Below are positions 11,800 to 21,171 of a DNA stretch of 64,000 nucleotides, piece after piece. Both the position numbers and the translations under genes were made by a program. Numbering within the stretch: the stretch's first letter is position 1; each line of letters opens with the position of its first letter. The notes under the pieces are model-generated. The model was not told where the DNA came from. It searched no databases and saw only the letters and a program-made list of their open reading frames with translations. Source of the stretch: Asaia bogorensis (GTDB taxonomy: Bacteria; Pseudomonadota; Alphaproteobacteria; Acetobacterales; Acetobacteraceae); the NCBI RefSeq assembly GCF_900465345.1, contig NZ_UEGO01000028.1:1-64000 (forward strand), written 5' to 3'.

Positions 11800-11940
11800 A
11801 CCAACCGTCGAACAGCGCAGTTGCCGCTGCTCCGGACCCGCCTTGGATGAGAGACAGAAGCCCTCGGGGAGCGACCGCGGCTGCATAGCATGGCGGTCGG
11901 AAATAGTCGGCGGGAAACGCCTGGATGACGGTCTGATTGG
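11791..11940. ncRNA. candidate structured RNA in a convergent intergenic region
   Basis: Two converging genes leave about 250 bp here that can fold into nested pairs. An inner hairpin pairs CGACCGC (11872-11878) with GCGGTCG (11893-11899). A middle stem pairs CCCGCC (11837-11842) with GGCGGG (11909-11914). An outer stem pairs CCGTC (11805-11809) with GACGG near 11927-11931. Two smaller hairpins follow (GCTAA/TTAGC, CGGAG/CTCCG). The long rod with an internal bubble recalls 6S RNA in outline, but no diagnostic conserved block was recognised and the strand is unknown. Promoter-like boxes are not clear. The remainder up to 12052 shows nothing further. Confidence 0.35.
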
Positions 11941-12052
11941 CTAACGGAGTTCATTAGCGGAGACCGGCTCCGATAAGATTCCTTGCAGGGGAAATCAGAT
12001 ACCAACCGCGCAGGAAGGCAGTTTAAGCGGGGCGCAATAGCGCCCCAGTCGA

Positions 12053-12361
12053 TCAGCCGTGACGGCGAGCGTGATGCTTGCTGCTTGCCGGTGCCTTGGC
12101 GTGATAGACCACGGTGTGGACAAGGGCGCGACGCGACGGCGCTGACACGTGACGGGCGGCCACCTGATGAACGGCTGCGCTGTGGTGATGCGTATAGGTT
12201 GTGACGGGGCGGTGATAGACGGGCGTAGCGGTCAGTGCATCAAGCGTCAGCTTGGAGGCTTCCCAATCGGTGATCTCTCTTGCGCTTGCACCATGAGAGG
12301 CAAAGGCTGCCCCGACGGCGACGACTGAAGCTGCAAGTTTGAGACCCGATAGACGCCGCAT
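12053..12361 (-). CDS. small secreted hypothetical protein
   Basis: A protein of about 102 aa with a Sec-type signal peptide (basic MRRLSGLKL, hydrophobic core, cleavage near GASA-RE). The start at 12361 is chosen because AGAGGGAAG sits just upstream; an ATG 30 bp earlier lacks this. The mature part is short, basic and very histidine-rich (THHHSAAVHQ, SSKHHARRHG). That suggests metal binding or a periplasmic structural role, which is inference. No family was recognised. It is preceded by an AT-rich leader of about 165 bp before grxD. Confidence 0.6.
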   Translation of the reverse strand: MRRLSGLKLAASVVAVGAAFASHGASAREITDWEASKLTLDALTATPVYHRPVTTYTHHHSAAVHQVAARHVSAPSRRALVHTVVYHAKAPASSKHHARRHG

Positions 12362-12465
12362 TTTTTCTTCCCTCTGAATGACTTCCGCCACGTTAGTCAG
12401 GACTGCGAAAGCACAACAAGAGGTCTGAAGAAGAAATTTTTACAAGAAGATTTACCGTTGCAATA

Positions 12466-12495
12466 CTGCCACAGTTTAAGACGAAACCGTGGCAG
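12466..12495. terminator. inverted repeat downstream of grxD
   Basis: CTGCCAC and GTGGCAG (7 bp) pair, with an additional GTTT/AAAC inside. It lies 32 bp after the grxD stop in the direction of transcription. No T-run follows, so it may end the pur-bolA-grxD operon only weakly or stabilise its 3' end. Confidence 0.4.
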
Positions 12496-12526
12496 CGCGC
12501 AAAGTTTATGGCTTAATCAAGGCAGA

Positions 12527-12862
12527 TCAGGACACCTTTTTGGCGATCTGCTTTTCCTCCAGCAGAGACTCCAGTTCGCCACTCTGGAACATGTCGGTCA
12601 CGATATCGCAGCCGCCGATGAACTCACCCTTGATGTAAAGCTGCGGCACCGTCGGCCACTGCGAAAAGTCCTTGATGCCCTGGCGCAGTTCCGGGCTGGC
12701 AAGCACATTGGCCGTTTCGAAATCGACGCCCATGTGCCCGAGGATCTGCACGACGCGTGCGGAAAAGCCGCATTGAGGGAACAGCTTGTCACCCTTCATG
12801 AAAAGCATGACGTGATTGTTGTCGATAAGTTGCTGAATCTGCTGGAAAGTAGCTTCGGCCAT
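12527..12862 (-). CDS. grxD: monothiol glutaredoxin, Grx4 type
   Basis: A CGFS-type glutaredoxin of 111 aa that carries or transfers [2Fe-2S] clusters. The active-site motif FPQCGFSARVV and the glutathione-site motifs WPTVPQLYIKG and GGCDI are all present. The start at 12862 (MAEATFQQIQ) is preceded by a GGAGCGA box; the upstream extension is not expected in the family. It lies 72 bp downstream of bolA in the same direction. Grx4 and BolA proteins form a known cluster-bridged complex, so their adjacency is functionally meaningful. Confidence 0.95.
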   Translation of the reverse strand: MAEATFQQIQQLIDNNHVMLFMKGDKLFPQCGFSARVVQILGHMGVDFETANVLASPELRQGIKDFSQWPTVPQLYIKGEFIGGCDIVTDMFQSGELESLLEEKQIAKKVS

Positions 12863-12934
12863 GGATCGCTCCTGTGCGCGAGATGCGCGTTGGGTCAATA
12901 ATCACTTAATTATAGACCCAACCGGTCTCGATTG

Positions 12935-13165
12935 TCAGGGGGTTTGTGTTTTGAGGGCCAGAGCGTGCAGCTCTGTCCCCATACGACCACCAAACGCGTC
13001 ATAGACGAGCTTGTGCTGGCGCACCCGTGGCAGCCCCGCGAAAGCGGTGCTGGTCACGGTTGCAGCATAATGGTCCCCATCACCCGCGAGATCATGGATC
13101 TCGATCACGGCGTCAGGCAGGGCAGCCTTGATGGTGCGTTCGATTTCTTCGGCGCTCATTGGCAT
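12935..13165 (-). CDS. BolA-family protein
   Basis: A 76-aa BolA/IbaG-like protein: EIERTIKAALPDAVIEIHDLAGDGDHYAATV, the conserved His in GDHY, then the LPRVRQHKLVYDAF helix where RxxxHKLVY is typical. The short length fits the BolA2/IbaG branch, which partners monothiol glutaredoxins in iron-sulfur trafficking. The start is only 3 bp after the purL stop, so it is translated from the pur mRNA, and grxD follows. Confidence 0.92.
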   Translation of the reverse strand: MPMSAEEIERTIKAALPDAVIEIHDLAGDGDHYAATVTSTAFAGLPRVRQHKLVYDAFGGRMGTELHALALKTQTP

Positions 13166-13168
13166 GGC

Positions 13169-15367
13169 TCAGCGCTCCATCAGCTTGGGAAAGAACTCGG
13201 CATTGACCTTGCGCATACGCTCGGCCGACAGGCTCATACCGTCGGTCAGAACCAGTGAATCACCCCCTGAACGTCCGAGATGGCGCACTGGCACATGAGC
13301 CTTTTCAGCTGCGTCGATCAGCGCGGTAGCATGCTTGGTGGCCACCACGTAGCAGGCCTGATCCTCGCCGAAATAGTAGGCATGAAGGCTGGTGCCGTGA
13401 TGCGGCTTGTCAAGATGGCAGCCAACGCCGCTCGCCATGACCATCTCCGCCACGGCCACAAGCAATCCGCCATCGGCGATGTCGTGGCAGGCCTCGATGC
13501 GCCCCTCCCCGATCATCTTGCGCACGAAGTCACCGTTGCGACGCTCGGCGTGAAGATCGATGATCGGCGGGGCACCATCTTCGCGATGGCAGATCTCACG
13601 CAGCCATAGCGACTGGCCGAGCTCACCACGGATCTCACCGATCAGCACAAGCTCGCACTGCTCAGGCATGCCAAGACCAATCGCCTTGGTCACATCGTCG
13701 ATCACACCGATAGCGCCGATAGCTGGCGTCGGCAGGATCGGCTGGCTCAGACCGCTGGGATGGCTCGTCTGGTTATACAGCGAGACATTGCCACTCACGA
13801 CCGGGAAATCCAGCGCACGGCAGGCCTCACCCATGCCTTTGATGGCATCGGCGAACTGACCCATGATCTCCGGCTTTTCCGGATTGCCGAAGTTCAGGTT
13901 ATCGGTCACGGCCAGCGGCAGTGCACCCGTTGCCGTGATATTGCGCCAGGCTTCTGCAACGGCCTGAGCCCCACCCGCATGCGGGTCAGCCTGACAATAG
14001 CGCGGCGTACAATCGGTCGTCATGGCAAGACCGCGCTTCGTGCCCTCGACACGAACGATGGCAGCATCGGCCGCACCGGGGCGACGGGCCGTCTGGCCAC
14101 CTACACCGCTGTCATACTGGTTCCAGACCCAGGCGCGCGATGCGAGATCCGGGCAGGCCAGAAGGGTCAGCAGCGCATGTTCGACACCCGCAGGATCGGC
14201 CACCGTGCCCAGACGCGCCGGCTTTGCAGCGTGCGTCATGGGACGATGGTAGAGCGGTGCCTCATCAGCCAGTGGCGCAAGCGGAATATCCGCTTCCGTC
14301 TTGCCAAGATGCTTGACCGTGATATGCGCCGTATCTGTCAGCACACCCACAATAGCGAAATCGAGGTCCCATTTTTCGAAAATGGCGCGGGCCACGTCAG
14401 TGCGCTCAGGCTTGAGCACCATGAGCATACGCTCCTGGCTCTCCGACAGCATCATCTCATAGGCCGTCATGCCCGTTTCACGCTGCGGCACCTTATCGAG
14501 GTCGAGCTCGATACCGACACCGCCCTTGCCCGCCATCTCGACAGCAGAGGATGTGAGGCCAGCCGCACCCATATCCTGAATCGCCACGATAGCGTCGGTC
14601 GCCATCAGTTCGAGACAGGCCTCGATCAGCAGCTTCTCGGTGAACGGGTCACCCACCTGCACCGTCGGGCGCTTGGACGCCGCATGCTCGTCGAATTCAG
14701 CAGAGGACATGGTGGCGCCATGGATGCCATCGCGCCCGGTCTTGGAGCCCACATAGACCACCGGATTGCCGATACCCGCAGCAGCCGAGAGGAAAATGCG
14801 ATCCTGACGGGCGATACCAACGGTCATGGCGTTGACGAGCGGGTTGCCATTATAGGCCGGGTGGAAGTTGATCTCACCGCCTACCGTGGGCACGCCAACA
14901 CAGTTACCGTAGCCACCAATGCCACGCACCACGCCGTCAATCACGCGCTGCGTCACAGGAAGCGACGGGTCACCGAAGCGAAGTGCGTTCAGATTGGCAA
15001 CGGGGCGCGCGCCCATCGTGAACACATCGCGCAGGATGCCACCCACACCAGTCGCCGCGCCCTGATAGGGCTCGATGAACGACGGGTGGTTGTGGCTTTC
15101 CATCTTGAAGACAGCCGCGAGACCGTCTCCGATATCCACAACACCGGCATTTTCGCCGGGGCCATGAATGACCCAGGGGGCCGTGGTGGGCAGGGTCTTG
15201 AGATGCACGCGTGATGATTTGTAGGAGCAATGCTCCGACCACATGACCGAGAAGATACCAAGTTCGGTCAGGCTGGGCACGCGGCCCATGATGTCCAGAA
15301 CCTTCTGGTATTCCTCGGCAGACAGACCGAAGCGGGCGGCGAGTTCAGCGTTGACGATCATGCTCAT
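13169..15367 (-). CDS. purL: phosphoribosylformylglycinamidine synthase, small PurL subunit
   Basis: Catalyses the ATP-dependent amidation of FGAR to FGAM in purine synthesis. At 732 aa it is the small form that needs separate PurS and PurQ, both encoded immediately upstream. Recognisable blocks: [11 protein letters not shown] near the N-terminus, [21 protein letters not shown] (substrate and ATP site), [15 protein letters not shown] and a C-terminal repeat half with NVSLYNQT and ADGGLL. It overlaps purQ by 4 bp and bolA follows 3 bp later. Confidence 0.97.
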   Translation of the reverse strand: MSMIVNAELAARFGLSAEEYQKVLDIMGRVPSLTELGIFSVMWSEHCSYKSSRVHLKTLPTTAPWVIHGPGENAGVVDIGDGLAAVFKMESHNHPSFIEPYQGAATGVGGILRDVFTMGARPVANLNALRFGDPSLPVTQRVIDGVVRGIGGYGNCVGVPTVGGEINFHPAYNGNPLVNAMTVGIARQDRIFLSAAAGIGNPVVYVGSKTGRDGIHGATMSSAEFDEHAASKRPTVQVGDPFTEKLLIEACLELMATDAIVAIQDMGAAGLTSSAVEMAGKGGVGIELDLDKVPQRETGMTAYEMMLSESQERMLMVLKPERTDVARAIFEKWDLDFAIVGVLTDTAHITVKHLGKTEADIPLAPLADEAPLYHRPMTHAAKPARLGTVADPAGVEHALLTLLACPDLASRAWVWNQYDSGVGGQTARRPGAADAAIVRVEGTKRGLAMTTDCTPRYCQADPHAGGAQAVAEAWRNITATGALPLAVTDNLNFGNPEKPEIMGQFADAIKGMGEACRALDFPVVSGNVSLYNQTSHPSGLSQPILPTPAIGAIGVIDDVTKAIGLGMPEQCELVLIGEIRGELGQSLWLREICHREDGAPPIIDLHAERRNGDFVRKMIGEGRIEACHDIADGGLLVAVAEMVMASGVGCHLDKPHHGTSLHAYYFGEDQACYVVATKHATALIDAAEKAHVPVRHLGRSGGDSLVLTDGMSLSAERMRKVNAEFFPKLMER

Positions 15368-16065
15368 GCGACGAGACTCTTCACCAGACCCGAGAACAGA
15401 GGCACGCCATCTGTCGCGCCAAGATCGGGATCGACCAGGTTTTCAGGGTGGGGCATCAGGCCGCAGACGCGCTTGTTGGCGCTCAGGATGCCTGCGATGG
15501 AGCGCTGGCTGCCATTGGGGTTGCTCACGCGGTTCGCGGCATCGAGCGTGCCCTTGGCGCAAACATAGCGGAAAGCCACGCGATCTTCACCCTCGAGGCG
15601 ATCGAGCTCGGCTTCCGAGGCCGTGTAGTTGCCGTCACCATGAGCCAGCGGCGCACGGAAGACATCGCCCTTGGACCAGTCGCGCGTGAAGGCCGTATCC
15701 TGCGTCTCGACGCGCAGGAACCCGTCCTGCGAAAGGAAACGCATCCCTGCATTACGCAGGAGCGCCCCTGGCAGAAGCTGGGCTTCGGTCAGGATCTGGA
15801 ACCCGTTGCACACGCCCAGTACATACCCGCCGCGCTCGGCAAAGGCACGCACCTCGCGCAGGATCGGCGAATGGGCGCCCATGGCGCCCGAACGCAGATA
15901 GTCGCCAAAGCTGAATCCGCCCGGAAGGACAATCAGGTCCAGATCGGGGAGGCTCGTATCACGATGCCAGAGCATGGTGGGCGCCTTGCCGCTGACGAGA
16001 CGAAGCGCCTGCTCCATGTCGCGCTCACGGTTCGTGCCGGGGAAAACGACGATACCGGCCTTCAT
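15364..16065 (-). CDS. purQ: phosphoribosylformylglycinamidine synthase, glutaminase subunit PurQ
   Basis: Class I glutamine amidotransferase supplying ammonia to Pur[17 protein letters not shown] at the start, the nucleophile-elbow cysteine in GVCNGFQIL and the C-terminal MPHPEN (His with later Glu) are seen. Length is 233 aa from ATG 16065; an earlier in-frame ATG at 16089 would run further into the upstream gene and lacks support. Both ends overlap neighbours by ATGA. Confidence 0.96.
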   Translation of the reverse strand: MKAGIVVFPGTNRERDMEQALRLVSGKAPTMLWHRDTSLPDLDLIVLPGGFSFGDYLRSGAMGAHSPILREVRAFAERGGYVLGVCNGFQILTEAQLLPGALLRNAGMRFLSQDGFLRVETQDTAFTRDWSKGDVFRAPLAHGDGNYTASEAELDRLEGEDRVAFRYVCAKGTLDAANRVSNPNGSQRSIAGILSANKRVCGLMPHPENLVDPDLGATDGVPLFSGLVKSLVA

Positions 16066-16463
16066 GGCTTCCCTCCCTGGCCCGAACACGGATAGGCCTC
16101 GTGCAGAGCCGCAAAAACGGATTTGCCAACAGGGAATTTCAGGACGTCCTGATGAGCCTTGAGCCAGGACAGCACCTTGCTGCGCATGGCATCGGTTGTT
16201 TCGGCGTCAGGAACGCAGAAACCGACCACCGTGCCGCTATCGCCATTGCTCTTGGCGTTCAGGGCTGAAAGCGCACCAGAATCAGCCATGCCAGCAATAT
16301 AGGCATCACAGACGGCCTTGCCCTGAGGCTTGGAGCAGATGGCGCCAAAGCGACCAGCCTGCATGGAAGAGAGACGATGCTCATCAGCCTGAGCCACACC
16401 GGCCAGGCCGCCTGCTGGCAGTGCAAGAGCAACTGCCGCCAGAAGAGCCAGCTTGCGGGTCAT
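16062..16463 (-). CDS. Rap1a/Tai-like secreted protein inside the pur operon
   Basis: A 133-aa exported protein with a clear signal peptide ([19 protein letters not shown], cleavage near AQA-DE). The mature part has two cysteine pairs ([11 protein letters not shown] and FCVPD...AYPC) and the pattern [12 protein letters not shown]...[11 protein letters not shown] typical of the Rap1a/Tai domain. That domain is best known from type VI secretion immunity proteins but is also common in unrelated periplasmic proteins. It is coupled by ATGA overlaps to both purS and purQ. No type VI genes are near, so immunity is not implied; its role beside purine genes is unknown. Confidence 0.78.
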   Translation of the reverse strand: MTRKLALLAAVALALPAGGLAGVAQADEHRLSSMQAGRFGAICSKPQGKAVCDAYIAGMADSGALSALNAKSNGDSGTVVGFCVPDAETTDAMRSKVLSWLKAHQDVLKFPVGKSVFAALHEAYPCSGQGGKP

Positions 16464-16702
16464 CCAACAACCTCGACAGCGAAATCTTCAATCACGAGGT
16501 TCGCCAGAAGCTCACGGGCCATCGCCTCGCCCTGGGCGAGTGCCTTTTCACGATCTTCGGTCGCGATCTCGAGTTCCATGGTCTTGCCCACGCGCACTTC
16601 GCCAACATTGGCAAAGCCCAGCACCTCAAGGGCGTGACCAATGGCCTTGCCCTGCGGATCGAGCACGCCTTCCTTCAGCATGACATTGACGCGAATTTTC
16701 AT
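16460..16702 (-). CDS. purS: phosphoribosylformylglycinamidine synthase subunit PurS
   Basis: An 80-aa subunit that bridges PurL and PurQ. The sequence [20 protein letters not shown], then [14 protein letters not shown] and a C-terminal helix, is characteristic. The start at 16702 overlaps the purC stop by ATGA. A longer open frame upstream overlaps purC and is rejected. Confidence 0.95.
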   Translation of the reverse strand: MKIRVNVMLKEGVLDPQGKAIGHALEVLGFANVGEVRVGKTMELEIATEDREKALAQGEAMARELLANLVIEDFAVEVVG

Positions 16703-17463
16703 TGCATGACCTCCGGTCCTTTGAGATCGCCGTTGCCGGCCTCGGGCAGAATGCCAAGGCGGCGGGCGACTTCCTGATAAGCTTCCTCGACACGGCCCAT
16801 ATCCCGACGGAAACGGTCCTTGTCGAGCTTCTCGCTCGTCTTGGTGTCCCACAGGCGGCAGTTATCGGGAGAAATTTCGTCGGCGAGCACAATACGCATC
16901 TCGTCGTTTTCCCACAGGCGACCGAATTCGAGCTTGAAATCGACAAGCTGGATGCCGATGCCCTGGAACATGCCCGTGAGAAAATCATTGGTACGCAGCG
17001 CGTAGGCGTTGATCTCATCAAGATCCTGCGCATTGGCCCAGCCAAAGGCGGTGACATGCTCTTCCGACACCATCGGGTCGTTGAGCGCATCGTTCTTGTA
17101 GTAATACTCGAGAATCGAGCGGGGCAGACGCGTGCCTTCGGCAAGGCCTAGGCGCTTGGCAATCGAGCCCGCAGCCACGTTGCGCACAACGACTTCGAGG
17201 GGGATGATCTCGACTTCGCGGATCAGCTGCTCGCGCATGTTCAGGCGACGAACGAAATGAGTCGGAATACCGATTTCATGCAGGCGGAGCATGAGGTGTT
17301 CGCTGATGCGGTTGTTCAGCACGCCCTTGCCGGTAATGATCCCCTTTTTCACGCCGTTGCCGGCGGAGGCATCATCCTTGAAATACTGAACGAGTGTGCC
17401 GGGCTCTGGCCCCTCGAACAGGATCTTGGCTTTTCCTTCATAGAGCTGACGACGGCGTGCCAT
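16699..17463 (-). CDS. purC: SAICAR synthetase
   Basis: Ligates aspartate to CAIR in purine synthesis. Family blocks: [12 protein letters not shown] at the N-terminus, [32 protein letters not shown] and [15 protein letters not shown]. Length 254 aa is normal. It is the first gene of the leftward operon purC-purS-Rap1a-purQ-purL-bolA-grxD. A 12-bp perfect inverted repeat with a TATATG box between its arms lies 20-63 bp upstream. Confidence 0.97.
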   Translation of the reverse strand: MARRRQLYEGKAKILFEGPEPGTLVQYFKDDASAGNGVKKGIITGKGVLNNRISEHLMLRLHEIGIPTHFVRRLNMREQLIREVEIIPLEVVVRNVAAGSIAKRLGLAEGTRLPRSILEYYYKNDALNDPMVSEEHVTAFGWANAQDLDEINAYALRTNDFLTGMFQGIGIQLVDFKLEFGRLWENDEMRIVLADEISPDNCRLWDTKTSEKLDKDRFRRDMGRVEEAYQEVARRLGILPEAGNGDLKGPEVMQ

Positions 17464-17482
17464 GACGATCTTTCAAAAACGG

Positions 17483-17526
17483 TGAACGGCGTTGTCCCGC
17501 ATATAGCAGCGGAGCAACGCCGTTCA
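17483..17526 (-). promoter_or_regulatory. 12-bp inverted repeat at the purC promoter
   Basis: TGAACGGCGTTG (17483-17494) and CAACGCCGTTCA (17515-17526) are perfect reverse complements separated by 20 nt. On the minus strand the spacer contains TATATG, a possible -10 element. This could be an operator pair for a dimeric repressor or a leader hairpin controlling the pur operon. No -35 box is convincing. Confidence 0.5.
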
Positions 17527-17573
17527 TACCCATGATCGTCCCCTGTCGCCATGACAGGAGAGCGCCTGTCGTC

Positions 17574-18962
17574 TTATTCGGCAGCAGCAGCCTTGGCGCG
17601 AGCGATGGGCGCAAAGGTGCCGTCACGCAGGGATGCCTCGAGCTGTTCGAGCGAACGGCCCCGTGTCTCGGGCACATAACGCAGCACGAAGAAGAACGAG
17701 ACGGCATTCACGGCTGCGAAGAGCCAGAACGTCCCGCCAGCGCCGAGCGCCTTCACCATGCTGAGCGTCGTGAGAGAGATGATCAGATCTGCGCCCCAGT
17801 GGCTGGCAGCAACAAGGCTCATGCCCGTGCCACGGCAGGACAGCGGGAACACTTCGGCACCCACCAGCCAGATCGCCACCGACAGACTGCCGACGTTGAA
17901 CACGACATAACCCACGACGGCAGCGGCAGTCACAAATGCACCCCAACCATGCGTCTGGCCGGTGAAGAACATGAAGCCCAGCAGAACGAGCGAGACGACA
18001 GCACCGGGGATCATGCGGAGCATCAGGGTGCGACGCCCCCAGGCATCGACAGCCCAGCCGCCGAACGCGACCGTGCCAACCATCGAAACACCGACCGCAA
18101 CCGAGGTCAGCAGAGCGGATGACTGACCAAATCCAGCATCGGCAAAAATGGTCGGCGCGTAATACATAACCGCGTTGATGCCCGTAAGCTGGCACAGCAG
18201 TGCAATACCGACGGCCGCGATGGTAGCCGGACGAACCCAGGGCTTGAACACTTCGGAAAGCGGGGCCTTCTCGTCGTGCTGGTCCTGAATTTCCTGCAGT
18301 TCGCGGTCAGCCTCGGCATCGGTGCGACGCACGCTACGCAGAACGGTGCGAGCACGCTCGAATTCACCCTGCATGGCCAGCCAGCGCGGGCTGTTGGGCA
18401 GGAAAAGCATACCGACAAAAAGGATGACCGCCGGAATGACACCCAGGCCGAACATCAGGCGCCAGGAGTAATCCTGAAGCAGATAGCCGGTGATGAAGGA
18501 GATAAGCTGACCAAAGGCAATGGCAAACTGGAACGCGACCACGAGCGAACCACGACGCTCGGGCGGCGCGATCTCGGCAATGTAGATCGGCACGATCTGC
18601 GAGGAGGCACCGATGGCAAGCCCAAGGATAAGGCGGGCAAAGGTCAGGATGGCGACGGTGTGCGCGAAGGTCACGATCACCGTTCCGATGAGGAACAGTG
18701 TCGCCGCAGCGATGATCGTACGACGACGACCCAGACGATCCGAAAGCGGTGCTGCCGAGATACAACCGATCAGCGCACCGAGAATAACGGCCGAGGTAAC
18801 GATCTCGGCGCTTTCCGTGGTCAGCTGGAATTGCGGCGTGAGCTGAAGCAGGGCGGCCGAGATAATGCCAGTATCATACCCGAAAAGGAGGCCGCCCGTC
18901 GCCGCGATAACGGCGATGAAGTTCGTTAGTGCATGCCCTCGTGGGCGCGATGTGGAAGCCAT
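17574..18962 (-). CDS. MFS sugar porter (SP family)
   Basis: A 462-aa transporter with 12 predicted membrane helices. Sugar-porter signatures: GGLLFGYDTGIISAALL in TM1, DRLGRRRTII between TM2 and TM3, PPERRGSLVV, NSPRWLAMQGEFERAR after TM6, QLTGINAVMYYAPTIF in TM7 and PETRGRSLEQLE at the C-terminus. It probably imports hexose or pentose with protons; the substrate is not resolved. Adjacent genes are purine genes, so it is likely a single unit. A small GACAGG/CCTGTC hairpin lies just after its stop. Confidence 0.92.
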   Translation of the reverse strand: MASTSRPRGHALTNFIAVIAATGGLLFGYDTGIISAALLQLTPQFQLTTESAEIVTSAVILGALIGCISAAPLSDRLGRRRTIIAAATLFLIGTVIVTFAHTVAILTFARLILGLAIGASSQIVPIYIAEIAPPERRGSLVVAFQFAIAFGQLISFITGYLLQDYSWRLMFGLGVIPAVILFVGMLFLPNSPRWLAMQGEFERARTVLRSVRRTDAEADRELQEIQDQHDEKAPLSEVFKPWVRPATIAAVGIALLCQLTGINAVMYYAPTIFADAGFGQSSALLTSVAVGVSMVGTVAFGGWAVDAWGRRTLMLRMIPGAVVSLVLLGFMFFTGQTHGWGAFVTAAAVVGYVVFNVGSLSVAIWLVGAEVFPLSCRGTGMSLVAASHWGADLIISLTTLSMVKALGAGGTFWLFAAVNAVSFFFVLRYVPETRGRSLEQLEASLRDGTFAPIARAKAAAAE

Positions 18963-19060
18963 TGGTCAGCTTTCGTCTTGGTCCGGATGAACGTGCTTGA
19001 GATTACAAACACGTTACTTCCACAATTAGACGCCACAAGGTCAACACATAATGTGGGATC

Positions 19061-20392
19061 TCAACCAAAAACCTTGTCATATATGCGGTCTACGGCAACA
19101 AGATGTCGTGTGCTGTCCATAGCCTCATCCAGCACCGTTGAATCGACCCGACCAGCGACCTCGGGATCCGCATCCAGATTCTCACGGAAGCTCCGAGCTT
19201 CCGGTGTCCCGAGTTTCGTCCAGGTCTCCATCGCATTGCGCTGCACGATACGATAGGCGTCCTCACGCGAGATGCCCGAGCGGGCAAGAGCGAGCAGGAC
19301 CTCGCCCGAATGGACGACACCACCCAGCGATTCGAGATTGGCCATCATGCGCTCGGGATACACCACCAGCTTGTCCATCATGCCTGCCAGGCGCATCAGT
19401 GCGAAATCGAGGCCAATCGTGGCATCGGGGCCGATGTTGCGCTCGACAGAGGAGTGGCTGATATCGCGCTCATGCCAAAGGGCCACGTTTTCAAGCGCCG
19501 GGATGACGTGCGAACGGATCAGACGCGCCAGACCGGTAAGATTCTCTGAAAGCACCGGATTACGCTTGTGGGGCATGGCCGAGCTGCCCTTCTGCCCGGG
19601 ATGGAAGAATTCTTCCGCCTCGCGCACTTCCGAACGCTGGAGGTGACGCACCTCGACAGCCAGACGCTCGATACCGCTCGAAATCACGCCAAGAGCACAG
19701 AAGAATGCGGCATGACGGTCGCGCGGGATGACCTGCGTCGAAACATCCTCGGCGGCAAGGCCAAGACGCGCTGCCACGAATTCTTCCACACGGGGGTCGA
19801 TATGGGCGTAGGTGCCTACAGCGCCTGAAATCGCGCAGATGGCAATTTCTTTGCGGGCTGCCAGCAGGCGCTCACGATTGCGGGCGAACTCGGCATAATG
19901 GCCAGCGAGCTTGAGCCCGAAGCTGGTCGGCTCGGCATGAATGGCATGCGAGCGGCCGATCGTGACGGTGTTCTTGTGAGCGAAAGCCTGCTTCTTCAGT
20001 GCGGCCAGTACAGCATCAAGATCTTCGAGCAGCAGATCGGTTGCCTGAACGAGCTGGACTGAAAAGCACGTATCCAGAACGTCGGAGGACGTCATGCCAA
20101 GATGCACGAAGCGGCTCTCCGGGCCGATCTTCTCAGCCAGCCATGTCAGGAACGCGATCACATCATGACGCGTCACGGCCTCGATCTCGTCGATACGGGC
20201 CAGATCCTCGTCCGAGAACGCGGCCATGGCGGCGTCACCACGCTCGCGAATGACCTGCGCCGCTTCCTTCGGCATGTCGCCCAGCTCTGCCATCGCCTCA
20301 CAGGCCAGCGCCTCGATCTCGAACCAGATACGATAGCGGTTGGCAGGCGACCAGATGGCGGTCATTTCAGGGCGGCTATAGCGTGGCACCAT
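19061..20392 (-). CDS. purB: adenylosuccinate lyase
   Basis: Splits SAICAR and adenylosuccinate in purine synthesis. The superfamily signature GSSAMPHKRNPVLSEN is present, with MTSSDVLDT (substrate site) and IGRSHAIHAEPTSFG (catalytic His). Length 443 aa matches the short bacterial form. It is separated from the sugar porter by 98 bp and has its own promoter region, which faces the TerC gene across about 180 bp. Confidence 0.97.
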   Translation of the reverse strand: MVPRYSRPEMTAIWSPANRYRIWFEIEALACEAMAELGDMPKEAAQVIRERGDAAMAAFSDEDLARIDEIEAVTRHDVIAFLTWLAEKIGPESRFVHLGMTSSDVLDTCFSVQLVQATDLLLEDLDAVLAALKKQAFAHKNTVTIGRSHAIHAEPTSFGLKLAGHYAEFARNRERLLAARKEIAICAISGAVGTYAHIDPRVEEFVAARLGLAAEDVSTQVIPRDRHAAFFCALGVISSGIERLAVEVRHLQRSEVREAEEFFHPGQKGSSAMPHKRNPVLSENLTGLARLIRSHVIPALENVALWHERDISHSSVERNIGPDATIGLDFALMRLAGMMDKLVVYPERMMANLESLGGVVHSGEVLLALARSGISREDAYRIVQRNAMETWTKLGTPEARSFRENLDADPEVAGRVDSTVLDEAMDSTRHLVAVDRIYDKVFG

Positions 20393-20503
20393 GACGGTAA
20401 GGCTCCTTCGGGAAGAAAACGCTGCGAGAGCGGAGAGTCCGGATCGGGCCCTCTTACCGCAATACGCACGTCACGAACACCTTCCAGACGAACACCCTGC
20501 GTT

Positions 20504-20529
20504 GGGGTGCGTATAATTGCGCGCACCCC
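20504..20529 (+). promoter_or_regulatory. palindrome with a -10 box in its centre, upstream of terC-like gene
   Basis: GGGGTGCG (20504-20511) and CGCACCCC (20522-20529) pair perfectly. TATAAT occupies 20512-20517 between the arms. The arrangement suits an operator overlapping a -10 element for the gene starting at 20575. No good -35 hexamer is present. Confidence 0.45.
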
Positions 20530-20574
20530 GTCTGGCCGCTAGGCTCCGGGCCCTGAAGATATGTGGAGGATAAT

Positions 20575-21171
20575 GTGGCGCCTGATCTCACCTGGCACGC
20601 CCTGATCGCGCTTGCCCAGGTTGTCATGATCGACATCACCCTGGCGGGCGATAATGCCGTCGTTATTGGCATGGTGGTGCGCGGCCTGCCCGCAGCCCAG
20701 CGACGCAAGGCCATCATCGTGGGGGTCGCGAGTGCGGCGCTCATGCGTATCGTTCTTGCCCTTGTGGCGTCGCAGCTACTGGCCGTTATTGGCCTCACCC
20801 TTGCAGGCGGGCTGTTGCTGCTCTGGGTTTGCTGGAAAATGTACCAGGAGATGCGCCACCCCGAACCCGCCGAGGGGGAGACGCGCAGCGGCACGCTGGG
20901 TCAGGCGATCTTCCGGATCATCCTCGCCGATCTATCCATGAGCCTCGACAACGTGCTTGCGGTTGCAGGCGCCTCGCTAGGTCATCCCTACGTGCTTGTG
21001 ACTGGTCTCGCCTTCTCTGTCGTGCTCATGGGTGTGGCGGCGACGCTCGTGGCAAAGCTGCTCGAACGCTATCGCTGGATTGCGTGGCTGGGTCTCGCCA
21101 TTGTGGCCTTTGTCGCCTGTGAGCTGATCTACAAGGGGAGTATCGAGGTGGTGCATCATGTCGCGGGCTAA
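20575..21171 (+). CDS. TerC-family integral membrane protein
   Basis: About 198 aa with seven hydrophobic segments and the two acidic family motifs DITLAGDNAVVIG (near the start) and DLSMSLDNVLAVAG. These Asp/Asn residues are thought to handle metal ions, and relatives such as Alx, MeeF and YceF export manganese. The start is a GTG at 20575 just after GGAGGA; an earlier GTG at 20563 would include the ribosome-binding site. It overlaps the next gene by 14 bp. Manganese export is inferred from the family. Confidence 0.87.
   Translation: MAPDLTWHALIALAQVVMIDITLAGDNAVVIGMVVRGLPAAQRRKAIIVGVASAALMRIVLALVASQLLAVIGLTLAGGLLLLWVCWKMYQEMRHPEPAEGETRSGTLGQAIFRIILADLSMSLDNVLAVAGASLGHPYVLVTGLAFSVVLMGVAATLVAKLLERYRWIAWLGLAIVAFVACELIYKGSIEVVHHVAG

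Noticed and set aside
13760..15214. 484-codon open frame on the plus strand
   Set aside because: It lies entirely opposite purL and has arginine/histidine-rich content typical of an antisense shadow of a GC-rich gene.
16062..16463. Type VI secretion immunity protein
   Set aside because: The Rap1a/Tai-like pattern alone does not show immunity; no effector or type VI gene is nearby.
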